Assembly: GCF_030816075.1 (NCBI RefSeq)
Contig: NZ_JAUSXO010000001.1
Location: 434,001-498,000, forward strand
Origin: Arthrobacter agilis
Lineage (GTDB): Bacteria; Actinomycetota; Actinomycetes; Actinomycetales; Micrococcaceae
Direction: 5' to 3'
Length of the DNA stretch: 64,000 nt
Positions 54,175-63,664 of the stretch are shown here, piece after piece. Within the stretch, counting starts at the first letter, position 1; each line of letters begins with the position of its first letter. A program made the position numbers and the translations under genes. The notes under the pieces are model-generated. The model had not been told where the DNA came from. It saw only the letters and a program-made list of their open reading frames with translations, and did not search any database.

Positions 54175-54843
54175 TCAGGCGCCGTCCGCGCCGGCCGATG
54201 CCAGGCGCTCGGCCTCCTCTGCGGCGTTCTGCCGCACGTCCTCGATGACGGCGGTCCCCATCGTGTCGAACTCGGAGAGGGCCGCCTCGCCGTTGAGGAT
54301 CACCGTGGCGCCGTCGACGTCGGACCTGAGCACGGTGTCGCCGTCCGGCGCGTCGAGCAGTTCCCACTCCAGCCCGCCGATGGTCCGTGAGCCCGAGACC
54401 TGCGCGTCGCCGATCCGCTGGGCCACCCAGGTGGGGTTGGCGTCGTCGGTCTGGGTGAGCTGGATGAAACCGGTGTCCGAGGTCAGGAATCCGACCTCCC
54501 AGAAGTCCACGCCGTCGCTGCTGCCGGACACCCAGCGGGCGTAGTTGGACGACCAGCCCTCGGGGAGGGCGGGCGAGGCGGGGAGGTAACCGGCGTCCCC
54601 GGCCGCCTGGCGGGCGATGGTCGCGACGTCGATGTCGCGCCGGTACGTCTCGGCCTTGTACGTGGGGTTCAGGAAATAGACGGGGAGCACGACGGCGATC
54701 GTCGCCCCCGTGGCGATCAGCATGCCGCGTGCCGTCGCGCTCGCACGCTTGGCCTGGTTGGGGGAGAGCGTGATGGGCGGCGCGTCGTCGTTCAGTTCCG
54801 CCTCGGTGCCGGGGGTGGTCCGCTCATCGCCTTGATCGCTCAC
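54175..54843 (-). CDS. DUF4245 domain-containing membrane protein
   Basis: This 222-residue protein has a hydrophilic N-terminus, one transmembrane helix (about 40-58) with the conserved-looking V-V-L-P-V-Y-F-L-N-P end, and an extracellular domain of about 160 residues. That domain has the family's W-x-x-N-Y-A-R-W and F-I-Q-L-T-Q-T features. DUF4245 genes sit beside glpX in many actinobacteria (Rv1100 in M. tuberculosis, from memory). No function is known. The GTG start has no obvious ribosome site. Confidence 0.84.
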   Translation of the reverse strand: MSDQGDERTTPGTEAELNDDAPPITLSPNQAKRASATARGMLIATGATIAVVLPVYFLNPTYKAETYRRDIDVATIARQAAGDAGYLPASPALPEGWSSNYARWVSGSSDGVDFWEVGFLTSDTGFIQLTQTDDANPTWVAQRIGDAQVSGSRTIGGLEWELLDAPDGDTVLRSDVDGATVILNGEAALSEFDTMGTAVIEDVRQNAAEEAERLASAGADGA

Positions 54844-54943
54844 CCGTCCATTTTCGCTGATGCGGCGCGCGCCACCTAACCGGCGGCCACCGTACAGGGG
54901 AGAACGTCGGCAGCATCACAGGGACCCGGAGGCGCCGCACGCC

Positions 54944-54949
54944 TATGAT
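54944..54949 (+). promoter_or_regulatory. Likely -10 box of glpX
   Basis: TATGAT stands 61 bases before the chosen glpX start, giving a leader of about 54 bases. Confidence 0.45.
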
Positions 54950-55009
54950 GGCACCACGGCACCACCGGGTCCGCGAACGGCCCGACCACCTTCGACGATG
55001 AGGATTGAC

Positions 55010-56050
<1,041 letters not shown>

Positions 56051-56111
56051 TCCGCAGAAGTTCCGCGCGCAGGCGCCCGCAGCCCCGGCTCCGGGGCGGC
56101 GGGCGCCCCTA

Positions 56112-56117
56112 TAGGCT
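56112..56117 (+). promoter_or_regulatory. -10 box for leaderless FemABX mRNA
   Basis: TAGGCT is followed by 6 bases and then the ATG at 56124. Confidence 0.6.
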
Positions 56118-56123
56118 GGTCGG

Positions 56124-57158
56124 ATGAGCCTTTCCGTTTCGCCCTGCTTCGACCGCGCCCTCTGGGACTCCACCGTCAACCAGCTGGGCGGGCATCCGCA
56201 GCAGCTGTGGGGGTGGGGGCAGACGAAGGCCGCGCACGGCTGGAGTGCCGACCGCGTGCTGGTCGCCGAGGACGGGGTGGTCGTCGGTGCGGCGCAGATC
56301 GTGGTGCGCCCGCTGCCGCTGCCGCTGCGGAACCTGGCGTACATCCCGCGCGGCCCCCAGACGGCCGAGGGGCGGGGGATCGAGGTCCTCGAGGCGATCG
56401 CCGGATACGTCCGGGAGGCCCACCACTCGGTGGCGCTCTCGATCGAGCCCGACTGGGATGCGGCGAGCGACGTCGTCCAGGCGTTGCCGGCCGCGGGCTG
56501 GAAGGAGAGCGCCAACACCATCCTCATCGGGCGGACGCTGATCCTCGATCTGCGCCGCACGGAGGACGAGCTGCTCGCGGACATGACGAAGAAGCACCGC
56601 CAGTACGTCCGCAAGTCGGGCCGGGAGGGCCTCTCGATCCGCCGCGTGGTGCGCAGCGAGCTCGGCGCCTGCCTCGACGTCTACCGGCTGACGGCCGAGC
56701 GCGCAGGGTTCGGCATCCACGCGGACGCCTACTACCTGGACATCTTCGACAACCTCGGCGACGCCTCGCCGGTGTACGCGGCGTTCCAGGGCGACGACGT
56801 CGTCGCCTTCCTGTGGATCTCCGCGACGGATGCGACGTCCTTCGAGCTCTACGGCGGCATGACCGAGGAGGGCGAGCGGCTGCGCGCCAACTACGCGCTG
56901 AAGTGGTTCGCCATCCAGGAGATGAAGGCGCGCGGTGTGGCCCGCTACGACTTCAACGGCCTCCTCAACGACGGCGTGTCCCGCTTCAAGATGGGCTGGG
57001 CGCAGCACGAGGACCAGCTCGCCGGCACGTGGGACCTGCCACTCTCGCCGTTCTACCCCGTGTTCAGCCGGGCACTGCCCGTCGCGAAGCGCGGCATGCA
57101 GCTCGCGCGCCGGCAGGCCGCCAGGGCGGTCGGCGCGGTGCGGCGCGTGCGCGCCTAG
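56124..57158 (+). CDS. FemABX family peptidoglycan bridge aminoacyltransferase
   Basis: This 344-residue protein belongs to the FemABX group of the GNAT fold, which adds amino acids from aminoacyl-tRNA to the lipid II peptide. Typical features are H-P-Q-Q-L-W-G-W-G-Q-T-K near 24-35, K-K-H-R-Q-Y-V-R-K-S in the middle (about 155-164) and the late L-Y-G-G-M-T-E-E-G. Next come Y-A-L-K-W-F-A-I-Q-E-M-K and Y-D-F-N-G. Arthrobacter-type cells have interpeptide bridges (for example L-Ala based), which fits. The amino acid added cannot be read from sequence. Basic C-terminus. Confidence 0.88.
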   Translation: MSLSVSPCFDRALWDSTVNQLGGHPQQLWGWGQTKAAHGWSADRVLVAEDGVVVGAAQIVVRPLPLPLRNLAYIPRGPQTAEGRGIEVLEAIAGYVREAHHSVALSIEPDWDAASDVVQALPAAGWKESANTILIGRTLILDLRRTEDELLADMTKKHRQYVRKSGREGLSIRRVVRSELGACLDVYRLTAERAGFGIHADAYYLDIFDNLGDASPVYAAFQGDDVVAFLWISATDATSFELYGGMTEEGERLRANYALKWFAIQEMKARGVARYDFNGLLNDGVSRFKMGWAQHEDQLAGTWDLPLSPFYPVFSRALPVAKRGMQLARRQAARAVGAVRRVRA

Positions 57159-57180
57159 CAGCCCGCCCGGCCGCCGGCTC

Positions 57181-58524
57181 CTACAGCGAGGGCAGTGCGC
57201 CGCCGACGGTGACGGCGAACGCCAGCACGGGGCCGTCCGTCGCCCCGTGCCGGTCGGCCGCCGGGCGGACGACGAGCGGCGCCTCGGACGCCGCGACGAA
57301 GGCGCTGCCGCCGCGCGGGACCAGGAGGGTCGAGTTCGGGGTGTCGAGCAGGATCGGCCCGCTGACGGCGAGGACCACCACGGGCCCGTTCTGCACCACC
57401 GGGACGTGCGCGGGGGTGAGACTCTCGTCCGCGGGCAGGGGGCCCCGCGCGTCGTCGGCACCGCCGGCACTCTCGCCCGGCTCGCCCCCGGGGCCCGCGG
57501 CGGGGTCCGCGAGCTCGATGCGCTGGAGCTGGAACTCCTCGAAGGGCGGACGGTACAGCTCCTGGTCGAGGAGTGTGGAGTCCGGGGTCAGTGCCGGGGG
57601 AGCGAGCGGCTCGAAGACCACTGTGGCGAGCAGCTCGCCGGTGTCCACGTGCTTGGGCGTGAGGCCGCCCCGCAGCACGTTGTCGGACGACGCCATGACC
57701 TCGATCCCCAGCCCGCTCAGGTACGCGTGGATGTTCCCGGCCGGCAGGTAGAGGGCCTCCCCGGGGCGCAGCGAGACCCGGTTGAGCAGCAGGGCCACGA
57801 GGACGCCCGGGTCTCCGGGGTACTGGCCGGCGAGCTCGGCGATGGTCGCGAGATCGCGGGCGGCCGCCGATCCCTCCCCGGCGCGGCCCGCGGCGGCCTC
57901 GACCTCGTCGACGACCTCCGGGGGTGCCTCGAGCAGCAGCGTGAAGGACGACCGCAGTGCGGCGTCGCCGCCCGACGTGAGGTGCGCGGCGACGGTGTCG
58001 AGGAGGGCGTGGGCCTTCGAGCCCGGGGGGACGGCGGTGGCGAGCATCGCGAAGATGCCCGCGGCCTCGGGCAGGGGCCGGAATCCGCAGAGGGCCTCGA
58101 AGGGCGTCAGGGCGTAGATCATCTCCGGCTTGTGGTTCCGGTCCCGGTAGTTGCGGTGCCCCGCATCCCGGGGCACGCCGGCGGCCTCCTCAGCCTCGAA
58201 GCCCGCGGACGCCTGCTCGAGGCTCGGATGCACCTGCAGGGACAGGGCCGAACCGGCCGCGAGCACCTTCATCAGGAAGGGCAGGCGGTTCCCGAAACGC
58301 TCGGCGACGGGTTCGCCGAGGAGACCCGCGGGGTCCCGCTCGATCAGCTCGTGGAGGCCCACCCGGGCGCCGTCCGGCTGGACCGCGTGCGACGGCGAGT
58401 CGGGGTGGGCGCCGATCCACAGTTCCGCCTCCGGTCCGCCCGAGGGTTCCCTGCCCAGCAGGTCGGCGATGGCGCGCTCCGATCCCCAGGCGTAGGGGCG
58501 GAGGGTGTTGTCCAGGAGGTACAT
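57181..58524 (-). CDS. manA: Mannose-6-phosphate isomerase, class I
   Basis: ManA interconverts fructose-6-phosphate and mannose-6-phosphate, feeding GDP-mannose synthesis by manC (6071-7210). The 447 residues have the type I signature: A-E-L-W-I-G-A-H-P near residues 33-41, L-S-L-Q-V-H-P with zinc ligands near 94-100, and the H-K-P-E-M-I-Y-A-L-T block near 131-140. Next come Y-L-P-A-G-N-I-H-A-Y-L-S-G and a downstream R-G-G-L-T-P-K-H-V-D. A disordered A/G/E/D insert is seen near residue 350. It is the last gene of purK-purE-lcp-manA. Confidence 0.93.
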   Translation of the reverse strand: MYLLDNTLRPYAWGSERAIADLLGREPSGGPEAELWIGAHPDSPSHAVQPDGARVGLHELIERDPAGLLGEPVAERFGNRLPFLMKVLAAGSALSLQVHPSLEQASAGFEAEEAAGVPRDAGHRNYRDRNHKPEMIYALTPFEALCGFRPLPEAAGIFAMLATAVPPGSKAHALLDTVAAHLTSGGDAALRSSFTLLLEAPPEVVDEVEAAAGRAGEGSAAARDLATIAELAGQYPGDPGVLVALLLNRVSLRPGEALYLPAGNIHAYLSGLGIEVMASSDNVLRGGLTPKHVDTGELLATVVFEPLAPPALTPDSTLLDQELYRPPFEEFQLQRIELADPAAGPGGEPGESAGGADDARGPLPADESLTPAHVPVVQNGPVVVLAVSGPILLDTPNSTLLVPRGGSAFVAASEAPLVVRPAADRHGATDGPVLAFAVTVGGALPSL

Positions 58525-58587
58525 CGTGTTCGGTCCTTCGGCTGGTCGGGGTGGTCGTGCGGCCGGGTCAGCGCAGGGGAGCGCGGG

Positions 58588-60162
58588 TCAGGCGGGGGAG
58601 CACTGCCCGTTGTCCGCCAGCAGGTCGCCGAGCGTCGCGTCGTCGCCGATCGTGGCGAGCTCCTGCAGGTACTCCTCCGTGATGCCGTCGTCGGTGGTCT
58701 GCGCCGGCAGCCCGGACACCACACCGGCGCGCTCCAGGGGCAGCGCAGCGGCAGCGGCGGGAGTGGCACCGCTGCCGGCGATCATCTCCTGCACGCGGTC
58801 GTGGATGAGGTCGAAGTCCGGATAGGTCACGAAGTTCTCCGCGGGCGTGCCGAAGTCCGGAGGGCCGATCGTGAGGCGGCGGGTCTCCTGGCCCTTGGCC
58901 TTGAGGCCGAGGTCCACGAAGCTCGCCAGCTGGTCCTGGGGGATGTCCGTCTCGACGATCTGCGTGCCCGCCGCGGCGATCGACTGGAAGCGCGTGAGCA
59001 CGGTGGCGGGATCGAGCTGCGCGATCATCGCCTGCTGGACGCACTGCTGGCGCGCGATGCGGTCGTAGTCCGTCACGAATTCGCGCGACCTCGCGTACCA
59101 GAGGGCGTGGTAGCCGTCGAGCGTCTGCACGCCGGGCTTGATCCAGCCGTCCGGCGGGTAGTGGCGGATCGGGTCGGAGCCGGGGATCTCGCCCGCGGTG
59201 ATCGGCACCCAGCCGCCCGCGTCGATCCTGATCCCGCCCATGGCGTCCACGAGCTGCTCGAAGCCGTTCATGTCGACGAGCAGGTAGGACTGCACCTCGA
59301 TCCCGAGGACGCCGCTCGCGGCGTCCATCATGGCCTCGGCGCCCGGATCCGCGGCGCCGGGGTACAGGTCGGTGTAGTTCTGCGTGACGTCGGTGTAGAG
59401 GCTGTTGATGATGCAGGGGTCGCCGCAGTTGTACCCGTCGGGGTAGACGTCCCAGAGGGGGGAGTCCGCGGAGAACTGGGCGTTCTGGAAGTTGCGCGGG
59501 ATGCTGAACGTCACGGTGGAGCCGGTCTCGGCGTCCACGCTGATCACGGAGATGCTGTCGGGCCGTCGGCCCGTGCGGTCCTCGCCCGCGTCGCCGCCCA
59601 TGAGCAGAAAGTTGTAGCGCCCGTCCACGGGGTCGAAGGCAGGGCCCGACTGGAAGATCGAGCCCACCGTCGACCGGCCGACCCCGAGCACGTAGGCGCC
59701 GTAGGCGAGCGACCCGCTGGTGAGGACCATGAGGAGCGCCAGTGCCCCGGCGACGAGGGGACGGACCCCGCGGTCGAGCAGGGGCATCCGGATGAGCCGC
59801 AGGGTGTTGACGAACAGCAGCGCCCAGCCGAGCGCGATGCCCAGGAGCGCGACGATCAGTGCCAGGGACCACCACCGGTGGGTGACGATGCCGACAGCGA
59901 GGGTGCGGTTGGTGAGGGCGACGACGAGCCCGAGGAGGATCAGCGCCCAGCACGCGAAGGTGGTCCTGAGGGCCCTGCGCCCGAGCCGCCGGTCTCCCGC
60001 GACGACCTGCGCGGAGCCGGGCAGCACGAGGGTCATGGCGAGCAGGACGAACGCCCGCTTCGTGCGGACCTCGGGTGGCGCGGTCTGCGGGTAGCGGACG
60101 GGGTTGGTGAGTCCGGGTGTGCCGGACTCGGCGGCGCCGTGCACGCGGGTACCCATGATCAT
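58588..60162 (-). CDS. LytR-CpsA-Psr (LCP) family protein
   Basis: LCP enzymes transfer polymers from lipid carriers to peptidoglycan outside the cell. In 524 residues a cytoplasmic N-terminus is followed by three or four hydrophobic helices (about 40-145). This is more than the single helix of most LCP proteins. The LCP domain then runs from about 175 to 420, with [19 protein letters not shown] and S-I-P-R-N. Near its end come [18 protein letters not shown]. The catalytic-site arginines and aspartates are in place. The ATG overlaps the purE stop (ATGA). Confidence 0.9.
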   Translation of the reverse strand: MIMGTRVHGAAESGTPGLTNPVRYPQTAPPEVRTKRAFVLLAMTLVLPGSAQVVAGDRRLGRRALRTTFACWALILLGLVVALTNRTLAVGIVTHRWWSLALIVALLGIALGWALLFVNTLRLIRMPLLDRGVRPLVAGALALLMVLTSGSLAYGAYVLGVGRSTVGSIFQSGPAFDPVDGRYNFLLMGGDAGEDRTGRRPDSISVISVDAETGSTVTFSIPRNFQNAQFSADSPLWDVYPDGYNCGDPCIINSLYTDVTQNYTDLYPGAADPGAEAMMDAASGVLGIEVQSYLLVDMNGFEQLVDAMGGIRIDAGGWVPITAGEIPGSDPIRHYPPDGWIKPGVQTLDGYHALWYARSREFVTDYDRIARQQCVQQAMIAQLDPATVLTRFQSIAAAGTQIVETDIPQDQLASFVDLGLKAKGQETRRLTIGPPDFGTPAENFVTYPDFDLIHDRVQEMIAGSGATPAAAAALPLERAGVVSGLPAQTTDDGITEEYLQELATIGDDATLGDLLADNGQCSPA

Positions 60163-60689
60163 GCGTCGTCTGCCGTCGATGCGGCGATGCGTGACCGCAG
60201 CGCGGCGCCCTTCTCCTCGGCGGTCACCTTCAGGGCACGGGCGAAGTCGACGAGCTGCGCGCGGAGCAGAGCCGCCTGGTCGTCCGTGCCGGCGGCCAGC
60301 ATACGGACGGCGAGGAGGCCGGCGTTGCGGGCGCCGCCGATCGACACCGTGGCGACGGGCACGCCGGCGGGCATCTGGACGATCGACAGCAGCGAGTCCA
60401 TGCCGTCGAGGTAGCGCAGGGGCACGGGGACGCCGATCACGGGCAGCGGCGTCACCGAGGCGAGCATGCCCGGCAGGTGGGCGGCGCCACCGGCGCCGGC
60501 GATGATGACGCGCAGGCCCCGTTCGTGGGCCGTCCGGCCGTACTCGATCATGGCCTCGGGCATGCGGTGGGCGGAGACGACGTCCGCCTCAAAGGGGACC
60601 GAGAACTCGGCCAGCGCGGCGGCGGCCGCCTCCATCACCGGCCAGTCGGAGTCCGAGCCCATCACGAGGCCTACCTGGGCGTTCGTCAC
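60159..60689 (-). CDS. purE: N5-carboxyaminoimidazole ribonucleotide mutase
   Basis: PurE moves the carboxyl group of N5-CAIR to carbon 4 in purine synthesis. The 176 residues carry G-S-D-S-D-W-P (11-17), S-A-H-R-M-P with the catalytic histidine (40-45), [10 protein letters not shown] and the [16 protein letters not shown] loop. The GTG at 60689 is chosen over a TTG at 60707 because A-A-G-G-G-A stands 5 to 6 bases before it. It lies 14 bases after the purK stop. Confidence 0.95.
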   Translation of the reverse strand: MTNAQVGLVMGSDSDWPVMEAAAAALAEFSVPFEADVVSAHRMPEAMIEYGRTAHERGLRVIIAGAGGAAHLPGMLASVTPLPVIGVPVPLRYLDGMDSLLSIVQMPAGVPVATVSIGGARNAGLLAVRMLAAGTDDQAALLRAQLVDFARALKVTAEEKGAALRSRIAASTADDA

Positions 60690-60703
60690 TGCATTCCCTT
60701 CGG

Positions 60704-61879
60704 TCAATCCTTGTCGGAGGAGGGCAGGTCCGTGCCGTCGCGGAGTATCGCGGCAACCCTCGAGGCCCTCTCGCGCACCGCGGCGAGCGGCTCTCCCGGA
60801 GCCGCGAGCGCGTTCACGTGGCCGATCTTGCGGCCCGGACGCACGTCCTTGCCGTAGAAGTGCACCTTAGCGGACGGACCTGAGGACAGGGCCGTCGGGT
60901 AGGCGCCGTAGATGTCGGTGTTGGCGCCCCCGAGGACGTTCTTCATCACCGCGTGCTGTGCGACGGCATGCGTCGCGCCGAGCGGGAGGTCGAGCACGGC
61001 CCGGAGGTGCTGCTCGAACTGGCCCGTGGCGGCTCCGTCCATGGTCCAGTGGCCCGAGTTGTGCGGGCGCATGGCGAGCTCGTTGATGAGGTACCCGGCT
61101 CCGACGCCGGGCGTCTCGAACAGCTCCACCGCCATGACGCCCGTGACGCCGAGGCGCTCGGCGAGGCGCAGCGCGGCGGAGGTGACGGCGTCGGCGACGT
61201 CGTCGGGCAGGTGGGGTGCGGGGGCCAGGACCTCGTCGCACACACTGTCCACCTGGATGGACTCCACGACCGGCCACGTCACGGCATCTCCGGAGGGACG
61301 CCGTGCCACGAGCACGGAGAGCTCACGGCTGAACGGCACGAACTGCTCCACCAGGAGTTCACCGCCGGTGAGCCACGGTTCGGCCGCGGCGAGTCCCGCG
61401 GCGTCGCGCAGCACGAGCACGCCCTTGCCGTCGTACCCGCCGCGCGGTGTCTTCAGGACGACGGGCCAGCCGGTGGCGTCGGCGAAGGCCTCGATATCGG
61501 TGGCGGTCCGCACGGCCCGCCAGGCAGGGTTGGGCAGGCCGAGCTCCTCGACCGCGCGCCGCATCACCAGCTTGTCCTGGGCGTGGCGGAGGGCCGGCGG
61601 CGAGGGGTGGATGGCCACGCCGTCGAGGGCCAGCTCCGCCAGCAGCTCACCGGGGACGTGCTCGTGGTCGAAGGTGAGGACGTCGACGCCCGCGGCGAAG
61701 GCGCGTACGGCGTCCAGGTCGCGGTAGTCGCCGACCTCCGCATGGGCCACGGCGGCCACCGCCGAGACGTCCGGTCCCTCCGCGAGGACGCGGAGTTCGA
61801 GCCCCAGCTCGACGGCGGGGCCTGCCATCATCCGGGCGAGCTGGCCGCCGCCGATCACGCCTATCACGGGAAAAGTCAC
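60704..61879 (-). CDS. purK: N5-carboxyaminoimidazole ribonucleotide synthase
   Basis: PurK makes N5-CAIR from AIR, bicarbonate and ATP. This 391-residue ATP-grasp protein begins with [12 protein letters not shown]. It also has F-D-H-E-H-V-P near 72, [11 protein letters not shown] near 144, and [13 protein letters not shown]. Two GTG codons stand in a row (61882 and 61879). The second fits the leaderless spacing, because TACCCT ends exactly 6 bases before it. First gene of purK-purE-lcp-manA. Confidence 0.94.
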   Translation of the reverse strand: MTFPVIGVIGGGQLARMMAGPAVELGLELRVLAEGPDVSAVAAVAHAEVGDYRDLDAVRAFAAGVDVLTFDHEHVPGELLAELALDGVAIHPSPPALRHAQDKLVMRRAVEELGLPNPAWRAVRTATDIEAFADATGWPVVLKTPRGGYDGKGVLVLRDAAGLAAAEPWLTGGELLVEQFVPFSRELSVLVARRPSGDAVTWPVVESIQVDSVCDEVLAPAPHLPDDVADAVTSAALRLAERLGVTGVMAVELFETPGVGAGYLINELAMRPHNSGHWTMDGAATGQFEQHLRAVLDLPLGATHAVAQHAVMKNVLGGANTDIYGAYPTALSSGPSAKVHFYGKDVRPGRKIGHVNALAAPGEPLAAVRERASRVAAILRDGTDLPSSDKD

Positions 61880-61885
61880 CACTAC

Positions 61886-61891
61886 AGGGTA
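61886..61891 (-). promoter_or_regulatory. -10 box for leaderless purK operon mRNA
   Basis: On the minus strand TACCCT is followed by 6 bases and then the second GTG at 61879. Confidence 0.5.
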
Positions 61892-62011
61892 CCCACGGCG
61901 GGGTCGGGCGCTGCCATCGGCCGGGCGCGGCGCGGCCTCGCCGGGCCGATTACCGGGAAGCTCTCAGGTTGCCAACAGCCGATCGGCTGCGCGGCTGCCC
62001 GTCCGACACCG

Positions 62012-62017
62012 TAAAAT
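62012..62017 (+). promoter_or_regulatory. Likely -10 box of the GtrA gene
   Basis: TAAAAT lies 129 bases before the start codon and gives a leader of about 120 bases. No -35 box is obvious. Confidence 0.4.
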
Positions 62018-62145
62018 GGGGTCGAAACACGCCATGCAAAGGTCAGCCGGGGTGGCTTGCTCTGCTGGCCCCTGTCGCGGTTCGTCCTGCAACCGTCGGG
62101 AGACATTCCCTGCGACGGCGTTCGGACCGACCGCGGAGGTAAGCA

Positions 62146-62727
62146 GTGGCAGGACTCATGGACAGGATCAGGGGCCTCGCATCCCTCTTCTGGCGCGAGG
62201 TGGCGAAGTTCGGCGCCGTCGGAGGCGTGGCCTTCGTCATCGACAACGGGCTGTACTGGTACCTGATCCACGGGCCCATGAGCGGCAGCGAGGTCAAGGC
62301 GCGCTTCGTCTCGGCGGGCGTGGCCACGATCTTCGCCTGGGTCGCCAACCGTTACTGGACGTTCCGCCACCGCCGCCAGCCGAATGCGGCCCGCGAGCTC
62401 GTGATGTTCGTCTTCATCAACGTGATCGGCATGGGGATCGCGGCGGGCTGTGTATGGGTGGCCAAGTACGGCTTCGACGTGACCGAGCCGAGCGTGCTGT
62501 TCCTCGTCGGGATCTTCGGGACGGTCCTCGCGACGCTCGTGCGCTTCGTCGCCTACCGCTTCTGGGTGTTCAACGCGGAGCTCGACGCCGAGCCCGAGTT
62601 CAGCCGCGACAAGGAGCTCCTCCACACCGGCCAGCTGCGCCAGCAGACCGCGACCGTACCGTCGGAGACAGCAGCGCCTGCAGCTCCTGCGGGTGAGCAG
62701 GTCAGGCGGTCCCCAGCCGGGCAGTGA
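62146..62727 (+). CDS. GtrA family membrane protein
   Basis: This 193-residue protein has four hydrophobic helices (about 20-45, 52-72, 85-108, 118-140). The GtrA pattern includes F-G-A-V-G-G-V-A-F-V-I-D near residue 22-33, A-N-R-Y-W-T-F-R-H-R-R, and V-R-F-V-A-Y-R-F-W-V-F. GtrA proteins are thought to flip or handle polyprenyl-linked sugars for envelope glycans. The hydrophilic tail of about 50 residues is extra. The GTG has G-G-A-G-G-T 5 bases upstream. Its 3' end overlaps the convergent TIGR03089 gene by 26 bases. Confidence 0.9.
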   Translation: MAGLMDRIRGLASLFWREVAKFGAVGGVAFVIDNGLYWYLIHGPMSGSEVKARFVSAGVATIFAWVANRYWTFRHRRQPNAARELVMFVFINVIGMGIAAGCVWVAKYGFDVTEPSVLFLVGIFGTVLATLVRFVAYRFWVFNAELDAEPEFSRDKELLHTGQLRQQTATVPSETAAPAAPAGEQVRRSPAGQ

Positions 62728-63436
62728 CGCGCTCGCCGGCCAGCAGGCGATCCGTGACGGGGACCCCGTCCTCGACGAGGACGAGGACGCCGCCCTGCGT
62801 CCAGACGGCCAGCGCCGTGGCGAGGGCCTGCTGGAGGTCCGTCCCCGGCTCGAGCAGCAGGGTGGGTCCATCCGCGCCGCCGTCCGCGCCGGCCGGCAGG
62901 GTCACCGAGGCCAGCAGGTCCCGGGACGTCAGGATCCGGCCTCCGGTGTCCAGGAGTGGGGCGTCGTCGTCGCCGGTCTGCCCCAGGTAGACGTCGCCGT
63001 GTGAGCGCACCTCGGCGGCGAAGTCCACGGCCCCGTGCGGTAGCGGTCCGTCCCAGGCCAGGGCCAGCGATCCGAGCGCCACGCAGACGAGCAGGCCCGG
63101 GGGGTCGACCGCGGGAACCGCGCGCGACGTCAGGACGATGTCGGCGCCGGCCGCCGGGGAGGCCGTGTCGTCCGACAGGACCACGAGGGCACCGACCTGC
63201 CAGCAGGCGAAGGCGAGGGCCAGGGACTTCCAGTGCGGGGGCAGGTCGACGGCGACGCGGCTCGCATCGGTCGCGTCGAGCTCGTCGACGAGGAGGTTGG
63301 AGCTCTTGGCCACCCAGTTGTCGAAGACGCGCCCCGACAGCTCGATCCGGCCGTCCCTGCCGTGCCAGACCAGGCGGGGCGAGGAGGAGTTGACCGACCG
63401 CATCTCGGCCAGGATGCCTGCGGGTGTCTGTGGCAT
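62702..63436 (-). CDS. TIGR03089 family protein
   Basis: This 244-residue actinobacterial protein resembles the N-terminal part of adenylate-forming (AMP-binding) enzymes but lacks the catalytic signature motifs. The match rests on the opening (about 35 residues ending R-L-V-W-H-G-R-D-G-R-I-E-L-S-G-R), the N-W-V-A-K-S-S-N-L-L-V-D-E-L segment and the V-A-V-D-L-P-P-H-W-K-S block. It is often found near LCP and purE/purK genes, as here. Function is unknown. A G-G-A-A-G site stands 9 bases before the ATG. Confidence 0.82.
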   Translation of the reverse strand: MPQTPAGILAEMRSVNSSSPRLVWHGRDGRIELSGRVFDNWVAKSSNLLVDELDATDASRVAVDLPPHWKSLALAFACWQVGALVVLSDDTASPAAGADIVLTSRAVPAVDPPGLLVCVALGSLALAWDGPLPHGAVDFAAEVRSHGDVYLGQTGDDDAPLLDTGGRILTSRDLLASVTLPAGADGGADGPTLLLEPGTDLQQALATALAVWTQGGVLVLVEDGVPVTDRLLAGERVTARLGTA

Positions 63437-63473
63437 GATGGGTCACTTCCGGCTCGGGTGGACTACTTGGACG

Positions 63474-63503
63474 CGCCGACAAAGACAGGTAGTAAAGTCG
63501 GCG
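63474..63503. repeat. 7-bp inverted repeat upstream of TIGR03089 gene
   Basis: CGCCGAC (63474-63480) and GTCGGCG (63497-63503) flank 16 AT-richer bases, 38 bases before the minus-strand start. It could be an operator or a leader hairpin. Confidence 0.4.
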
Positions 63504-63552
63504 TGGCGCCCGTGTTTCTGCGGTAGCGACTCTATATCATCCGCTCCGTCGC

Positions 63553-63582
63553 TTGACGAAAATCGACTTACACCCGTGTAAT
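63553..63582 (+). promoter_or_regulatory. Promoter with overlapping palindrome before the last gene
   Basis: TTGACG (63553-63558) lies 18 bp before TGTAAT (63577-63582). A palindrome TTACAC-CC-GTGTAA (63568-63581) covers the spacer end and most of the -10 box, an ideal place for a repressor. Predicted transcript start is near 63589, leaving a leader of about 75 bases. Confidence 0.65.
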
Positions 63583-63664
63583 TAGACATCGGATTGGTTC
63601 CAGCAGCGGGGCGCGAGGGTCGACCCATGCTGATGTTGGAACGGAAACACCGGAAGGGCTATCC

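Noticed and set aside
56935-60414. 1159-codon plus-strand frame opposite manA and the LCP gene
   Set aside because: It is antisense to two well-supported genes. The translation is R/G/V/E/D-rich and repetitive without domains.
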